Part shown: positions 35,101-47,149 of the stretch, one piece after another
Layout of the letters: each line of letters starts with the position of its first letter
How positions within the stretch are numbered: position 1 is the first letter of the stretch
From: Hibiscus mutabilis
Taxonomy: Eukaryota > Streptophyta > Magnoliopsida > Malvales > Malvaceae
Length of the DNA: 64,000 nucleotides
NCBI GenBank assembly: GCA_019671005.1
Contig: CM033745.1
Span: 2,031,146-2,095,145 of the forward strand
Reading direction: 5' to 3'
The notes under the pieces: model-generated
The model's database searches: none
The model's input: only the letters and a program-made list of their open reading frames with translations
What the model was told of the DNA's origin: nothing
Made by a program: the position numbers and the translations under genes

Positions 35101-36148
35101 AACAGAAAAGAGTTTTAAAATGAATAGAATGTTATTTGCTAGTTAAAGAGTAAAATCATCAATTGTAACATTCTTCTTACAATGTTTTAATATATGATAG
35201 ATTGACAAGTGAGTGTGGAAGAACACCATCAAGATCCTGCCCTGCAAGATAGCTGTTCAAGTGAATAAAAAACTTTTTAGAAGCATATCCAATTCGAAGT
35301 TTCCAAATAGTAAGGAGAGAGATTTTAGTAGCAGAAAATGTATTCAAAGAACCCTTCAGTGATAAAAAAAAATATGACACCATTCATATCATATAACCAC
35401 TGAGATGATTAGTTGGGATAAACAAATATGCGAATTCGAAGCCGTAGTCATATAGCCATTCATCTTGAATGAGCATCAATTTTCTCATGACCAGTAAGGA
35501 GTAAAGACATACATGCCATCAATGTGACATTTGCCGCCGGGGAAGGAGCAATTGCAGGTGACACTACTGTTGTAAATGCTCTGAGACACACGCGGTGGCG
35601 GAGGTGGAGTAAACCAGCTTGACTTATTGTTGCAAGGGTTCTCGCTAAAATTCCAATCCTTCTTCCCAAGTTCTGCCGCTATCTCACGAAGAGCTTTTAC
35701 TGCAAAACCAGAAAGAAGGAAAATAACTAAAAGCAACTGAGAAACCATTGGAGGAAGCTGAGTTGGCGTTGAGTGGAATAATCTTTTGGGTGAGTTCTTA
35801 AAACCTAAAAACACTCAAGTATCATTTACCCTAATGAATCGAACCTGCAGTGTACTGTTCAATGTAGATTACTTAAGGAACAATAGAAAGAAAAGTGAAT
35901 TAAAAGAGAAAAAACAGCAAAAACATGAAGTGGAAATTTGCAAACCAGCTAGTAAAGAGAGAGGGATAATCTTTAACCCAGACTGAAGCAAAAAAGGGAT
36001 TGCAGAGCTGTAGTAATTCACCTTCATAATGTGGAGGAAAGGGGGGCTCTACTTGGGCTTCAACCATGGAAATGAGCACCAAGACTGTAAGGATCATGTA
36101 CCCAAAGAGCATTTTCATGGTTGAAGGACAATTACCAAGCCTTCCCAT
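29129..36148 (-). CDS. LRR-malectin receptor-like kinase (LRR-VIII-2), copy 1
   Basis: It has more than 20 exons. A signal peptide (MKMLFGYMILTVLVLIS, ATG 36119 or an in-frame one at 36148) is followed by ALREIAAELGKKDW, a Cys-rich cap, and LRRs mostly one per ~72-base exon (35252-35181, 35092-35024, 34936-34872 and on to 32400). Malectin exons are 32137-31761 and 31685-31490. A transmembrane helix (FVVGAVVCVLCLIFIILGILWW) lies in 31082-30936. Kinase exons run from 30803 to 29129, with GEGGFGAVYK, AVKKL, HRDIKTTNVLL and DFGLAK: the catalytic residues are all present, an RD kinase. The final exons are 29715-29565 and 29479-29129. It should span the plasma membrane and phosphorylate partners after sensing an extracellular ligand, which is unknown. 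Relatives are At1g53440 and At1g07650 and the At1g29720-29750 cluster. No frameshift was noticed, but not every LRR exon was checked base by base. Confidence 0.9.
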
Positions 36149-37157
36149 CTTTAACTTGCCAACTTTTGATGTGTACAAGAAAGTGCTTTACTTGAAGGTT
36201 TGATTTTAATGATGGCAAATGGGAAAAATATATAAGGTTTGTGTCATTTTCATGCAATGAGCATTTATATTGGAGTGGTGGGACTGGGAAATGGGAAACT
36301 AGTGCGGGACTGACGGATAGTGGGGCGATGAATTAAATAATTATCAATGTGTCGGCTCAGTACATATAAAAATAATTGAAGTTTAAGTCAAATAAACATG
36401 AAAATGATATTTAAAATCCACTCTCTTTTGCAATAAAATCACGTGTAACTCTAGGGAACTGTTAAGACTCGAACTCAGATGAACATGTTTAACCGTTCAA
36501 TCAATTAATAAATAATTATTTTTTAAAAATAGTTAATATATTACTTGTTTTAATAATATTAAATAAGCCAGTAATTACTAATTGGTGTAATAATGTATGA
36601 TTTAAGAATCTCTTTAAGATTTAAAGTCCGAACTTTGATGTATAATTAATATTTTTATTACTTTTAATATTTAGAATAAAGACACTGAAATAGAAAATAT
36701 TTTGGCGTCTGGCCTTCGAAGCGATTATGATTTTATGATACGAGGGAGGGACATGGTGTCCATGGAACCAGCCAAGGGAGGATAAGCATTATTTTATCTG
36801 ATTGAATTCCACAAGTTCTCAACTTTCAACATGTCAACTTCAGCTAAAGATAATTTATTTTCTGGAAATTACACAAAATAATGAAAATCAGAATATTCAA
36901 CTTCCATTTTTTATAAATCCAGTGTAGATATTTTTATCCTCTGCTATTGAATTGTATGGTTTCTCTTAAATAAATTCGATTGCTCTATTATATATATAAG
37001 CTCCTATCACTTGATTTATACTAAAAATATAACTTTCTGTTATGTCCCGGACTAAAGTAAAAAAACATATAAAAAAATTATACATCTTTGTGCATTTCTA
37101 AAACTATCTGATGTATTGAAGATGATTAGATATTGCAGATTCCAGGCTTCCATGGCT
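36149..37157. other. Intergenic region between the two tandem kinase genes
   Basis: It holds the promoter of copy 1 and the 3' flank of copy 2. AT-rich repeats occur near 36440-36660, including a tentative SINE fragment at 36455-36545. No further gene is seen. Confidence 0.5.
36455..36545 (-). repeat. Possible tRNA-derived SINE fragment
   Basis: On the minus strand, GAGTTCGAGTCTTAAC contains a perfect Pol III B box (GTTCGAGTC), preceded by ATTGATTGAACGGTTAAACA in the place of a 5' tRNA-like region. The A box is weak and no flanking duplication was found. Confidence 0.35.
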
Positions 37158-40100
37158 TTAAACCTTAAAATGCAACTCCTCATTGGTTTCATGGATTCCA
37201 TGAGCTAAAGCAGATGACGTTTCAATCTGAGATCCTGTAGAAGTTGAAGTGTGAGCCTGACTTCCAGCAAAACTCTGACTATGCGTAGAGCTACGGTGGT
37301 CTCTTATGGCTTTAAACCTCAAATCTTCATTGTAGCTACTCGCGTTAGGGACAATATCAGGAATGGTAATCGCTCCTTCCAACATTCCCACCACTTCGGA
37401 CATTGTCGGCCTCAGGGAGGGCGTAGCATTGGTGCATAAGAGAGCCACTTTAATCATCCTTTCTGCTTCTAACTTGTTATAGTCGGATCCCAGCTTCTCG
37501 TCCACCAACTCCAATAGCTTTCCACTTTGTTGTAAATGACAGGCCTGCAAAGGACATAAAACACATGCATGAAATTCTCAACGACGCGGCCTCGCTTAAC
37601 GAGCCATTAAGGACAGCGGATAAAACCAAAAGAAGCAAAGGCAGTTATAGAGGTAAGTAACCAGAAACATATGTATACATAAGGTATAAATCAGTGATTA
37701 CCCAATCTAGAAGGCAAGTGTATTCGTTCACCGGCCCATAATCCATGTTGTGCTTGCCACTAACAAGCTCCAATGCCACAATTCCAAAGCTGTAAATATC
37801 TGCCTTGTAGGTCAAATAACCCCACAGTGCATACTCTGGTGCAATATATCCTCTGCATTTTAAACTTTTACAATGTAAATTTACATTTAAATGTCAAAGG
37901 AGGATTTTTCATCCAAGACAACATTGCAAGATACTAGTTGGCTTACATTGTTCCGGCAATCCGAGTGCTGATGTGAGTTTTATCCTCGTCGTTAAGCTTG
38001 GCCAATCCAAAGTCAGATATTTTAGGATTTAGATCTCTATCAAGCAGGACATTGGTACCTTTGATGTCTCTATGGACAATTTTCAGTCTAGACTCTTCAT
38101 GGAGAAACGCTAAGCCTCTAGCTATTCCGACACAAATCTTTTGCCTAGTAGGCCAGTCCAGATTTATTCGAAAATTTTCTGGTCCTTAAGATGATCATCC
38201 CATGAAATGTTCCAAGAGTTAGAATCTTTGTTACATGTTTGCACACAATGAAATCAGTTTGGGAATAATTGTGCATTGAACTTACCAAACAAAGCCCGAG
38301 AAAGGCTATTGTTTTCCAAGTACTCATATACTAGCAACAGTTGATTCCCTTCGATACAGCATCCGTAAAGTTTCACAAGATTCGGGTGCTGCAAACATGA
38401 AAACATGCCCATCTCATTCAAGAATTCGCGGTTTCCCTGACTTGATTTTGAAGAGAGCTGCTTGACAGCGATTATTGTTCCATCAGCTAGCCGACCCTGT
38501 CATCCAGCAATGAAATTCAGCAGAACTCTCTAGAAGTAAATTTTCATATGAAAATGGATTTCATTTTGCATGTATTTAGCATGTATACCTTGTAAACAGG
38601 TCCAAATCCACCTTCACCAATCTTGTTTCCAGGATCAAAGTTGTTAGTTGCAGCCTTTATCTTCTTTAATGTGAAAGAAACTGTTTGCAGATCCAGTCCT
38701 TTGAGATCTGTAGAAGGAAAACATGTAAGAATGCCTTGTATGAGTTCTCGATCCATTACATATAGTTTTGTTTGTTTTCCGGAAAAAGAGAAGGTATAAG
38801 GCCTCCACTTAGTCCAGCATGTTCATGGACGTTAACATTCCAAAAAGTTCTTTTCATATATGAGATAATATAAAGGAAAAGTTTTTGGCATGAAATTTTC
38901 CAAAGCATTGACTTCTACTACTGAAACAGCCCAAACCTTGTTCTCTCTGGCTCTTGGCTTTAAAATAGTATCTCCAGAAGAGAATCCCAGATGCCAAGAA
39001 TACGAGAAATGATCCTACAACACCAATGACAATTGGCAAAGTCTTTGTTTTCTTCTCCTCATGCTTGGGTTTGAAATCTGACAAAAGAACTCGAGTCAGA
39101 AATCGTAAAGGAGGGTGCAGACGAGGATGATAAAGGAGGTGAAGATCACATACTGGGATCGACTGAGATGGCCGATATGAGGGGGCCATGGACTCCTCGA
39201 AACGGAATTGCTTGAGTACCTTTTCCGGCCCAGTAAAAGCGGATCTCTAGTTCACCATTCGTTACATTGGCATTATAGTGTTTCGTTAGCGGAGTAAGAA
39301 TCCCACCAGCTTCAGCTTCTATATCGAAGTCTTCTTCAACCAGCTGATCCTGCAACATGAATATTCAGTGACACTTATTTATCTAGCAGCCAATGGAGAC
39401 AGAAAGGTGTCTTGGTAACTTATCTAATATGCCGGTCAAGCAATTCACTGGACAAACACCATTGCGGAAGGAGTTAGTTTCACAATCATCATCAATTACC
39501 TGAATATAAATGTTGAAAATCCGCCTCCCAAGCCTTCCATATCTCGTGCTATTGGTGATTTCGATCTCCGCAAAGTGTAATCTCACTGAATAACTCCCAT
39601 TCTCTAAACAATGTCGATAATAAGTAACTGAAAGTGGAGATAGACGTGCTGTAGCATACAACTGGTTAGACATGTTTGCTGTCTGCTTTACATATCGTGA
39701 CGCGGCATTCAGTTCATCGTTGTCATCCCTGAAGTCTCCAGTGCTACTAAAACCCCAGTTATTGCCATTCTCATATAATGTTGCAGCACCACCTAAACCA
39801 GATTTCGCATCTCCCTCATACGTTGTCCCATTCACTTTCACATCATTATTTCCACCGCAATTGATATACATAGAATGCCAGTCTGCCAGAGACAAGACAA
39901 CTATTTTAGCTTCAAGGAAAGAAGCTGAAAGATTCTATTCCAGAAGTTAAAAAGCTAACCGGAGAATACCATTTTCGTTTTAACAGCTTGCTAACTACAC
40001 ACACACATAAACTTTATGGTAAACATTTTTGAAAAAAGCTAGCGATTTGAGATGCATGGATTTTAAGGCAAGTATATAATTAGATTTGAAAGCAAATGTT

Positions 40101-43100
40101 ATAATATACTTACATTTATGACATTTGAAATCACTTCTGCATGGAATAACTCCCCTTTGACTGTTGGGTCATGAGAATAGAAAAACACCAAAAACAAAGG
40201 ACAGATTAGTGATCAAATGAATGTTATGTAGGACCGTTATTCTACAAATACTCGTATTTTTTCGTATAGAAAACATGGAAATGAGGTTTTAAAGCTCACA
40301 CATCCATCTACCCCAACCCAAATGGATTTCAAGAAAACAGATGGAGATTGTGCTAAACCGATGTTCTCAATGTGTATTGACAATCAATTTTGGTGGCCTT
40401 AAATAATTTGTGATAATTAAATTAAGAACTTACAGGTATTCTGTCGAAGAACTGCGGAACAAATTTATGTTATCCCTATTTAAAAAGAAAAATGCAGTAG
40501 ATGTTAGTAACCCTACATATCAGAAAGCATACAGGAAGAATATGCTTCTACTCAACTCGAAGAAGATAAAAGAACCTACAATTTCCGTAAACAAGCAGGT
40601 TGATTGGGGCTCGGCCATGTGAAGTTATTGTAGGAAAGATCTCTGAATGCAAGAAGGAAATAGATCAGTTTTCTCAGAAATCTCTGCATGCCAAGAATAT
40701 ATATTCCTAGTTACAATCCTAACAGAAAGTACATACACGGCAACTCCTGTCTGCAAGATTGAATCTGGTATATTTCCACTGAGATTGTTGCCCGTAAGGT
40801 AGCTGATATCAATCATATCAGTCAGTTTCATAGGCATTGCAGTTAGATATAGAAATATGTCACTACAATACTTGCATGATTTCTGTCTAGAATGATTAAA
40901 AAAACTTACAGGAATCTTAAATCATTAGGGAAAGTGGCTCTAACAACTTCCCCACTCAACATGTTAAAACTGAGGTCCCTGTCCAAATTCACAAGTAAAT
41001 GTCTTAGGTTTTCTTTCTGGTGCTAATACATCAGCTGATATCAGCCAGTCGATAAAACAATTATAAGAATATAATAACTTTGGGCCATGAACATAATAAA
41101 TGTAATAGCAGTATAGAGATCTGCATTTATAGTCTTCTTACTTCTCTCCATAAAAAAACATAAAGTTTCTGAAAAACAAAATGTTTTTGATAATGCAATT
41201 TACTGTTTTCTTTAACGGAAGATTCATGTTTTACACTTACAAAATACGTAATTTACTCATCTGCCAGATCTGTTGTGGAATTTGCCCAACAATGTTGCAT
41301 TTCTTCAATATTCTACAATTTCCAAGAGCAGACATATCAGATAAAATGATCAAAAAAGCTAATATCATATGGCTGCATAAATATAAGATAGGCAGCAAAC
41401 GTACATCCGATTGATTGCTGTCATGTTCCAAAGATCGGGAAAACGCTGAGTTGTTCCGTTTATATCACTGATTATCCTGCAAGTAAGCAGCACCATTACG
41501 AACAAAAAAAATGAGCAACAATAAATTTATTAACAAATTGCTGTCCATAATCTTCTGCTTAGAAGTTCTCAGTACTTACACTGTTATTAAGTTTTCCAAA
41601 GCTGAGATGGATGAAGGAATGGGGCCTGCAAGTCCGCTCGCCTGCATTTCTCTAGTTTGATTTAATTAAAGCAAAAACAATCAGCTCGAGAGAAAAATTA
41701 CAAGTTTTCAAATATCATAAACTTTAAAAAGAAGTTGAGGATCTTACAATCTCGTAAGTTTCTTCCAGTTCTGAATGAAAGCCGGTATGCTCCCATTAAA
41801 GTTGTTATCATTTATCCTACTGCATTTTATAAAAAAGAATTTTTACAACTTAAGTTTCTACCAAGATTTTTGTGGCATTCTACTAGTATAAGTTAATGAA
41901 AAACCATACAAGTCCTTCAATTTTTCCAGTTCCGCGAGGTTAACCGGCAAATTTCCGGCCAGTCTGTTGGAAGATAATCTTCTGAAAAGATAAATATAAA
42001 CTTTCTTCTGTCAAAACTATGCTACTTACTCCCGTTTCTAAATGTATAGCGCAAGTAAGAAAATTATAGAAACGAAATTCCTTACAAAGTTCCCAAGTTA
42101 ACTAATTTGCCAATCTCTGGAGGGACTTGGCCTGAAAATTTATTTGCTTCGAGGTCTCTGTAAAGAACATACATTGAAATTACTTGAAATGATTACAACT
42201 TCTCCTTCACCAATTTAAAGCCCGGATACCAGTATGACCTCGGGAGAGTGAAAAGCATATGGCGATTTCCAAAAAAGAACATCAATTTTGAAAACATCTA
42301 TATCTCCAGTAAATTAAAGTATTAAAACTTACAAGTATCTAAGGCTGGTAATGTTCCCCAAGTAAGCTGGAATACTCCCGGATAGTCGATTTCCGAAGAC
42401 AGAACTGGAATAAGATCGCTTGATTAGTCCCAAAAGAGAATAATACGGATTTCTTTTCACCCAAAGATTGATCATATACAAAGCAGACAATAACTTACAT
42501 GAATTCGAGTTGCATAGAATCCCATTCAGGTGGGATTGTCCCACTGAGAAAGTTATAAGCAAAATCACTGCATACCAAATAGGCTTAAGCTTAAACACGT
42601 TTAATAAAGAAAATTAATAGAGAACTGAGAAAGAGAGACAGAGATGCTTACACCACTCTGAGATATGGAAGATTTACGATTTCAGATGGAAGTACTCCCG
42701 GAAGACTCTGAAGCTTGAATACTCTAAAATTCCAAAACAAACCCCCCAAATATCAGCCATTTTAAGAACTTCTATTTTGGTTCTTTCTTTTTTCCGGGAA
42801 ACTTACATATGTGTGACGTGGCAGGTTCCGTTTTGACAAGTGCAGGTAATGTTTTTCTCGGCACGCATGTCCACCATGTTCACTTGCTCCGACACATTGC
42901 AACTGCCGGCATCGAAACTCCAGCGGTTACTTCCCATTGTTTTGGCAACTTGATTCAGAACGTTCACTGAGAAAACCACAAACCAGACAACAAGAACATC
43001 ACTACAACTACATGAAATCCAACAATAGAGCAATAAAAAAGGGTTAAGCGCTTTCATCATGTAGTCTCATATTATGAAAAGAAGACAGGGAAAAGAAAAA

Positions 43101-43217
43101 TTAGTTAAATTTACCCTCATCTCGGGGCAACGTAGCGGCATCAAGCTCGTGTGTGTTTAACCAAACGAAAGAAAGAAAAGCTGATAGAAGAAATGCGATG
43201 GGTTTAGGGAAGAACAT
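37158..43217 (-). CDS. LRR-malectin receptor-like kinase (LRR-VIII-2), copy 2, RFK1-like
   Basis: Start ATG is at 43217 (MFFPKPIAFLLSAFLSFVWL signal peptide). Next come LPRDEVNVLNQVAKTMG, similar to RFK1 (At1g29720), and a Cys-rich cap with CQNGTCHVTHM. LRR exons of about 70 bases run from 42720 to 40585. Two short linker exons (about 40485-40433 and near 40160-40111) precede the malectin exons (about 39883-39501 and 39350-39152). A transmembrane helix (LPIVIGVVGSFLVFLASGI) and juxtamembrane part lie near 39080-38940. The kinase has GEGGFGPVYK (about 38620), AVKQL, HRDIKGTNVLL (about 38060) and DFGLAK, an active RD kinase by motif. The last exon is 37550-37158. It lies head-to-tail with copy 1, about 1 kb apart, so the pair is probably a tandem duplication that has since diverged, most strongly at the N-terminal cap. 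The ligand is unknown. Confidence 0.9.
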
Positions 43218-45448
43218 GATTGAAGCAAAGGAAAAAAAAACATTCAATCTTCTCAGCAATCAATCTGGGTCTTGTCTTATTGTTTAACTTTTCTTACTCT
43301 TTGCAGTTTTCAGAGAAAAATAACAAACAAAAGGAAAAAGTTATTTTAGGATTAAGAAAGGCAACTTTACTGAAATATGATATTCAATTTTTTTTTAAAA
43401 AAAAATATGATACCTCTTAAATTATTTTTAAAAATATAAAATCGGATCTAAAGGTTTCAATTTTGAACAATGTCTATATTTTTTATTAAAAAAATTTAAC
43501 TTTTAACAATATTTTAGTTGAAGTCAAATTATATTTTTACCGTCTTTAATATTTTTTAAATTTAAAAAATAACATAAACAATAAAATCAAATTGTGTTCT
43601 TACCAATTTTATTTTTCCTATAACAAATGCTACAAACTTAAGAATAAAAATAAATGTACCATATTTTTGGGAAAAAAAAAGTTTCCAGCCGCATTTTCCC
43701 ATTAATAAATAAAGTAGGAATTGGGGAAGTAAGTAGTCAGATACTTTGAACGCTAAAAAGCGAAAACCACCAATGCAAATTATGCAATGTATTTTTTTTA
43801 TTTGTTGAAAGAAAATTATGCAATGTAGTCCTTGCTTAAAGTTGACGTTTCAAAAGATCTTCGTGTTGAAATCACCACGTTTTTGTCTAGAGTTTTTCCT
43901 TTTTTCTTTTTTTAAGCTTTTATGTGAAGAGTTTGCGTATGGGAATGGGATAATTTTTGTGAGGACGTGTCGCGATTCGCATGCTTCTGAATTAGATAAA
44001 AATCCGTTGTCCGTTCCAAATTTTCAAACGACGTGCTTGTTGCTATGGATGAATCCGAATGTACCACATATTTCTACAATTGTATCCAAAAAAATGTGGC
44101 TTAATTGTGTATTTGACCTATGAACTTGTCATTTTTTTTCCAATTTGGTATTTTAAAATTTTAAGTTGTTACATAAAAAATTTTGATAAACTATTTATTT
44201 AGTCACTAAATTATAAAATCGGTTCTATTTTGGTTATTAAATACAAAAAAATTGTCAATCAAGCCACTAACGTGTTTTGATTTTTGATCAATCAAGTCAT
44301 GTGACATCTTTCTAATTGAGATAATAATACATTTAATTCTTAACACTTACATATTTTTTCAGTTTAATCTTAATTTTAGATAATTCAACGAAATCAACCT
44401 TTGATGTCTACAAATTTTATCAATTTAATAATTGTTTTAAAAACTGAAAAAAAATCTTTTTTTCTCGTATTTTATCACTCAACCCAAAATTTTCCCTATT
44501 CGCTCTTTTGTAAACTCAAAATCATACATAAATCATCATCAACCACCACATCGTCCTAATGCCGGTCACCACGGCATTCATCGTGTCTAGTCGGATGAAT
44601 TCCAAACTATTAAATATGAAAAGTATAAAAATTGTAAATATATATTATTAAAATTCATTATTTTTTCATCAATCGATTTGTCAAAATTAGAAATTTAAAG
44701 ACCAAAAAAGTTTTAAAAAATGACAAATACATTTTTAAAGTTTCGTGGCAAAAAATTATTAAACCTTACTTGTTTTAAGGCAGAAAGATGCCGAATTTGA
44801 TGTGACACTACGCTACCTTATTTTAAATTAATCATATTATGCTTTACTTTAGTCAAAGAAAATTTGAAATTAACACGTGTTCCAAAGGAAGCTTAGAGCC
44901 ATCATCAAACCAGAAATCTAAATAAATTGCACACTGTTTCAATCTCGGTCAAGGTATTTGGTAAATACACAAATATGAAACAATGAGCAAAAACTAGTAG
45001 TCGGCAAAGACAAGACAAGAAGAATAGATAAAGAAATGTCACGTACGAGCATCCCTGCAGTTTGATGCGACGAAGTGGTTGGAATTGGAAATCGTTAAGA
45101 CAATGGGGATGCAGCCTTAAGTTTAAACATTAAGCAGAGTGGCATTTGAAATGAAAGTAGGTGCCCATGCCGTAAGAAAGTTTCAAACTTGCTATACACA
45201 TATTCTTTAGCTATCCAAAATAAACATCTGAATCATATAACATGAAAGTACTTGAAATTCGGCTGGCAATTACATGACCTTGAGTTAAATTAAAACCTTT
45301 TTTTTTTTAAACAGATGAACTTTTGCTGACAAAGAACTATGTTGTAAATGAATGGGGAATTTCAATTGGGACTTATCCTAGAGATTATGAGCTTAATTTA
45401 CATTATTTATATTCTAAAATGAATCATTGTATTCTTCGATTTCTTTCA
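43218..45448. other. Gene-free AT-rich region with a degraded transposon-like stretch
   Basis: Upstream region of kinase copy 2. The stretch 44150-44790 has the A/T-rich wings and slightly GC-richer middle (44515-44600, with CCACCACATCG) of the long-TIR elements elsewhere, but the arms no longer pair convincingly. No gene is supported. Confidence 0.45.
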
Positions 45449-45731
45449 TCAGTCATCCTGAATCAAATTAATCGGCTCACTCAATACATACTTGGGAAGT
45501 TCATACTTGGCACCTGCAATTGTAATTGTACAAGAAAGATAAATTACAGGAAAGGAAGTCTTTTCATGGAAAAAAAGAAAATAAAAGGTACACTAGGCTA
45601 GACATCGGCACCTCTCTCATCATAGCAGATGGTCAAGTCATCATTCTGAACAATCACCCCAGCACTATCAATAATTGTTTGCGCAAGGATTAATTCAGCT
45701 TCTGCCGCAGCTCGAAGTGCATCCCAAATCT
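45449..45731 (-). pseudogene. 3' fragment of a small ubiquitin-domain-containing protein gene (UBTD/DC-UbP type)
   Basis: Two exons are visible. Exon 45731-45612 encodes 40 residues beginning IWDALRAAAEAELILAQTI and including VQNDDLTICYDERG. Exon 45513-45449 encodes AKYELPKYVLSEPINLIQDD and a TGA stop. The intron has GT..AG borders and an in-phase split Gly codon. This is the conserved C-terminal half of a plant protein of about 114 residues like At1g53400, which carries a UBTD N-terminal-type fold. The 5' exons (the part with PITKxQLxxMRxEFWDTAPHYGGR in relatives) were not found upstream to 47100. I call it a gene fragment. It keeps introns, so it came by DNA duplication or transposon capture rather than retroposition. 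Confidence 0.75.
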
Positions 45732-46324
45732 CTGGTAACAAAGCATTCATCCTTCAGATATACTTTTTCTTCCCCTTGTGTTAGTTCTTTCATATGGGGG
45801 AAATGGGACATGTGATGACAGGGTACAATTAAGAAAGTAGAAGTTACAGTCAGAGATGACAGTAATAGGCTTGGAATTCGGAGTTTAATTGAAACCTTAT
45901 TGGGGGCAGATTGGCTCTATAACGGACACTCGTATATCTTTAAATGTTGGCACATTGTGCACACAAGTGAGAAGGGATGCAATTTCATTGAAGAAAGATG
46001 AACCCTGGGGATCAGATAAAGGATTCAAGAAGTTGATCGCAGTCAGGCTCCCAACTTCTTTCTTTAGACAGTAAAAACGGCAGCCTATCTCAAACAGGGT
46101 CAAGGTCCCATCTCTTGAAAGCAACCCATTAATATAACAGAGTTAGTATCATGAATTGGAATTTTTTACGCATTAATATACGTAAGAAAAAAAGTTATTT
46201 GGTCCATATTCATTGGAATTTTTTATGTGTACAAGTGAGGTAACATAATGACTTATTTTTTCTTGTATATTAAAAAGAGTTAAAGATTCCGTTAAGAAAA
46301 AAATCTTAAGCAATATAAATAAAA
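45732..46324. other. Region with an unexplained open frame (minus, 46124-45897)
   Basis: No known gene. The minus-strand frame 46124-45897 gives 75 residues of ordinary protein-like composition with no low-complexity repeats. I do not recognise it. It may be an exon fragment carried along with the neighbouring ubiquitin-domain fragment. Confidence 0.35.
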
Positions 46325-46658
46325 GGTAAAACTTTGATACACAGGCTATATAAAATTAATTTTACACAAGCCTGCGTATTTACACTATAAAAACCTAATA
46401 AAAGGTAAAACTTTGATACACAGGCTATATAAAATTAATTTTACACAAGCCTGCGTATTTACACTATAAAAACCTAAATGCTAAATTTCTAACCTAATCC
46501 TAAAAATTAAACCCTAAACCTTATACCTTAAATTCTAAACACTAACCTTAAATTTTAAATCCTACAACCTAAATCCCTAAACTTTAAACCCTAATACCTA
46601 AAACTAAAAGGAACGTGTAAACTAAAGTTTACATGACTTGTGTATCAAAATTTTTCTC
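46325..46658. mobile_element. MITE with TIR ..AAAACTTTGATACAC, carrying a 79-bp tandem duplication
   Basis: The ends read GGTAAAACTTTGATACAC and, reversed, GAGAAAAATTTTGATACAC. The interior has CCTAAACC-like words. The first 79-base segment (from 46321) is repeated without visible change from 46400 to 46476. The family is shared with the two elements at 53660-54145. The flanks are too A-rich to prove a target duplication. Confidence 0.7.
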
Positions 46659-47149
46659 ATAAAAAAATTGAGGCAAATAGGAGTTTTTTTAAGTTGAATG
46701 AGTTTTAAAAAAATGCACCCGAATCAACAAGTTTTAGACGTATTAGTAAGACATACTACTTTATTTTTATTTACTTTTAAATATTAAGAGTCAAATTAAT
46801 AAAGATGATACCATTTTCTTTATAACCGCTAGGCACAAAAATAACGATAGATTAAATGAAAGTTAGTGAGAAAATCAATAATACTTTAAGGACTTAAATT
46901 CGTAAAACTAAAATATAGATTAAGTTTTGAATTTTAAATATAAAAACCTACGATATATTTAAATCAATCAAAAGGACAGATTCTTTTTAAAAAAATTAGT
47001 TAGAAAAAGAAACAGAAAATCAAGATCCAGAATCCAGATGGAGATAGGCCCAAAAGACCTAAGCTGAGGTCCAAATCCAATCATACGCCACAAAAATGTC
47101 AGCACAGTAAATTTTCAATATGAAATTCCCAAATAATTTTTCCTAAAGG
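46659..47149. other. Spacer upstream of SEC61 alpha
   Basis: AT-rich sequence. No coding region. It probably contains the SEC61 alpha promoter near its end. Confidence 0.45.

Noticed and set aside
44150..44790. A third long-TIR element
   Set aside because: The composition pattern fits, but the two wings do not pair as inverted repeats by eye.
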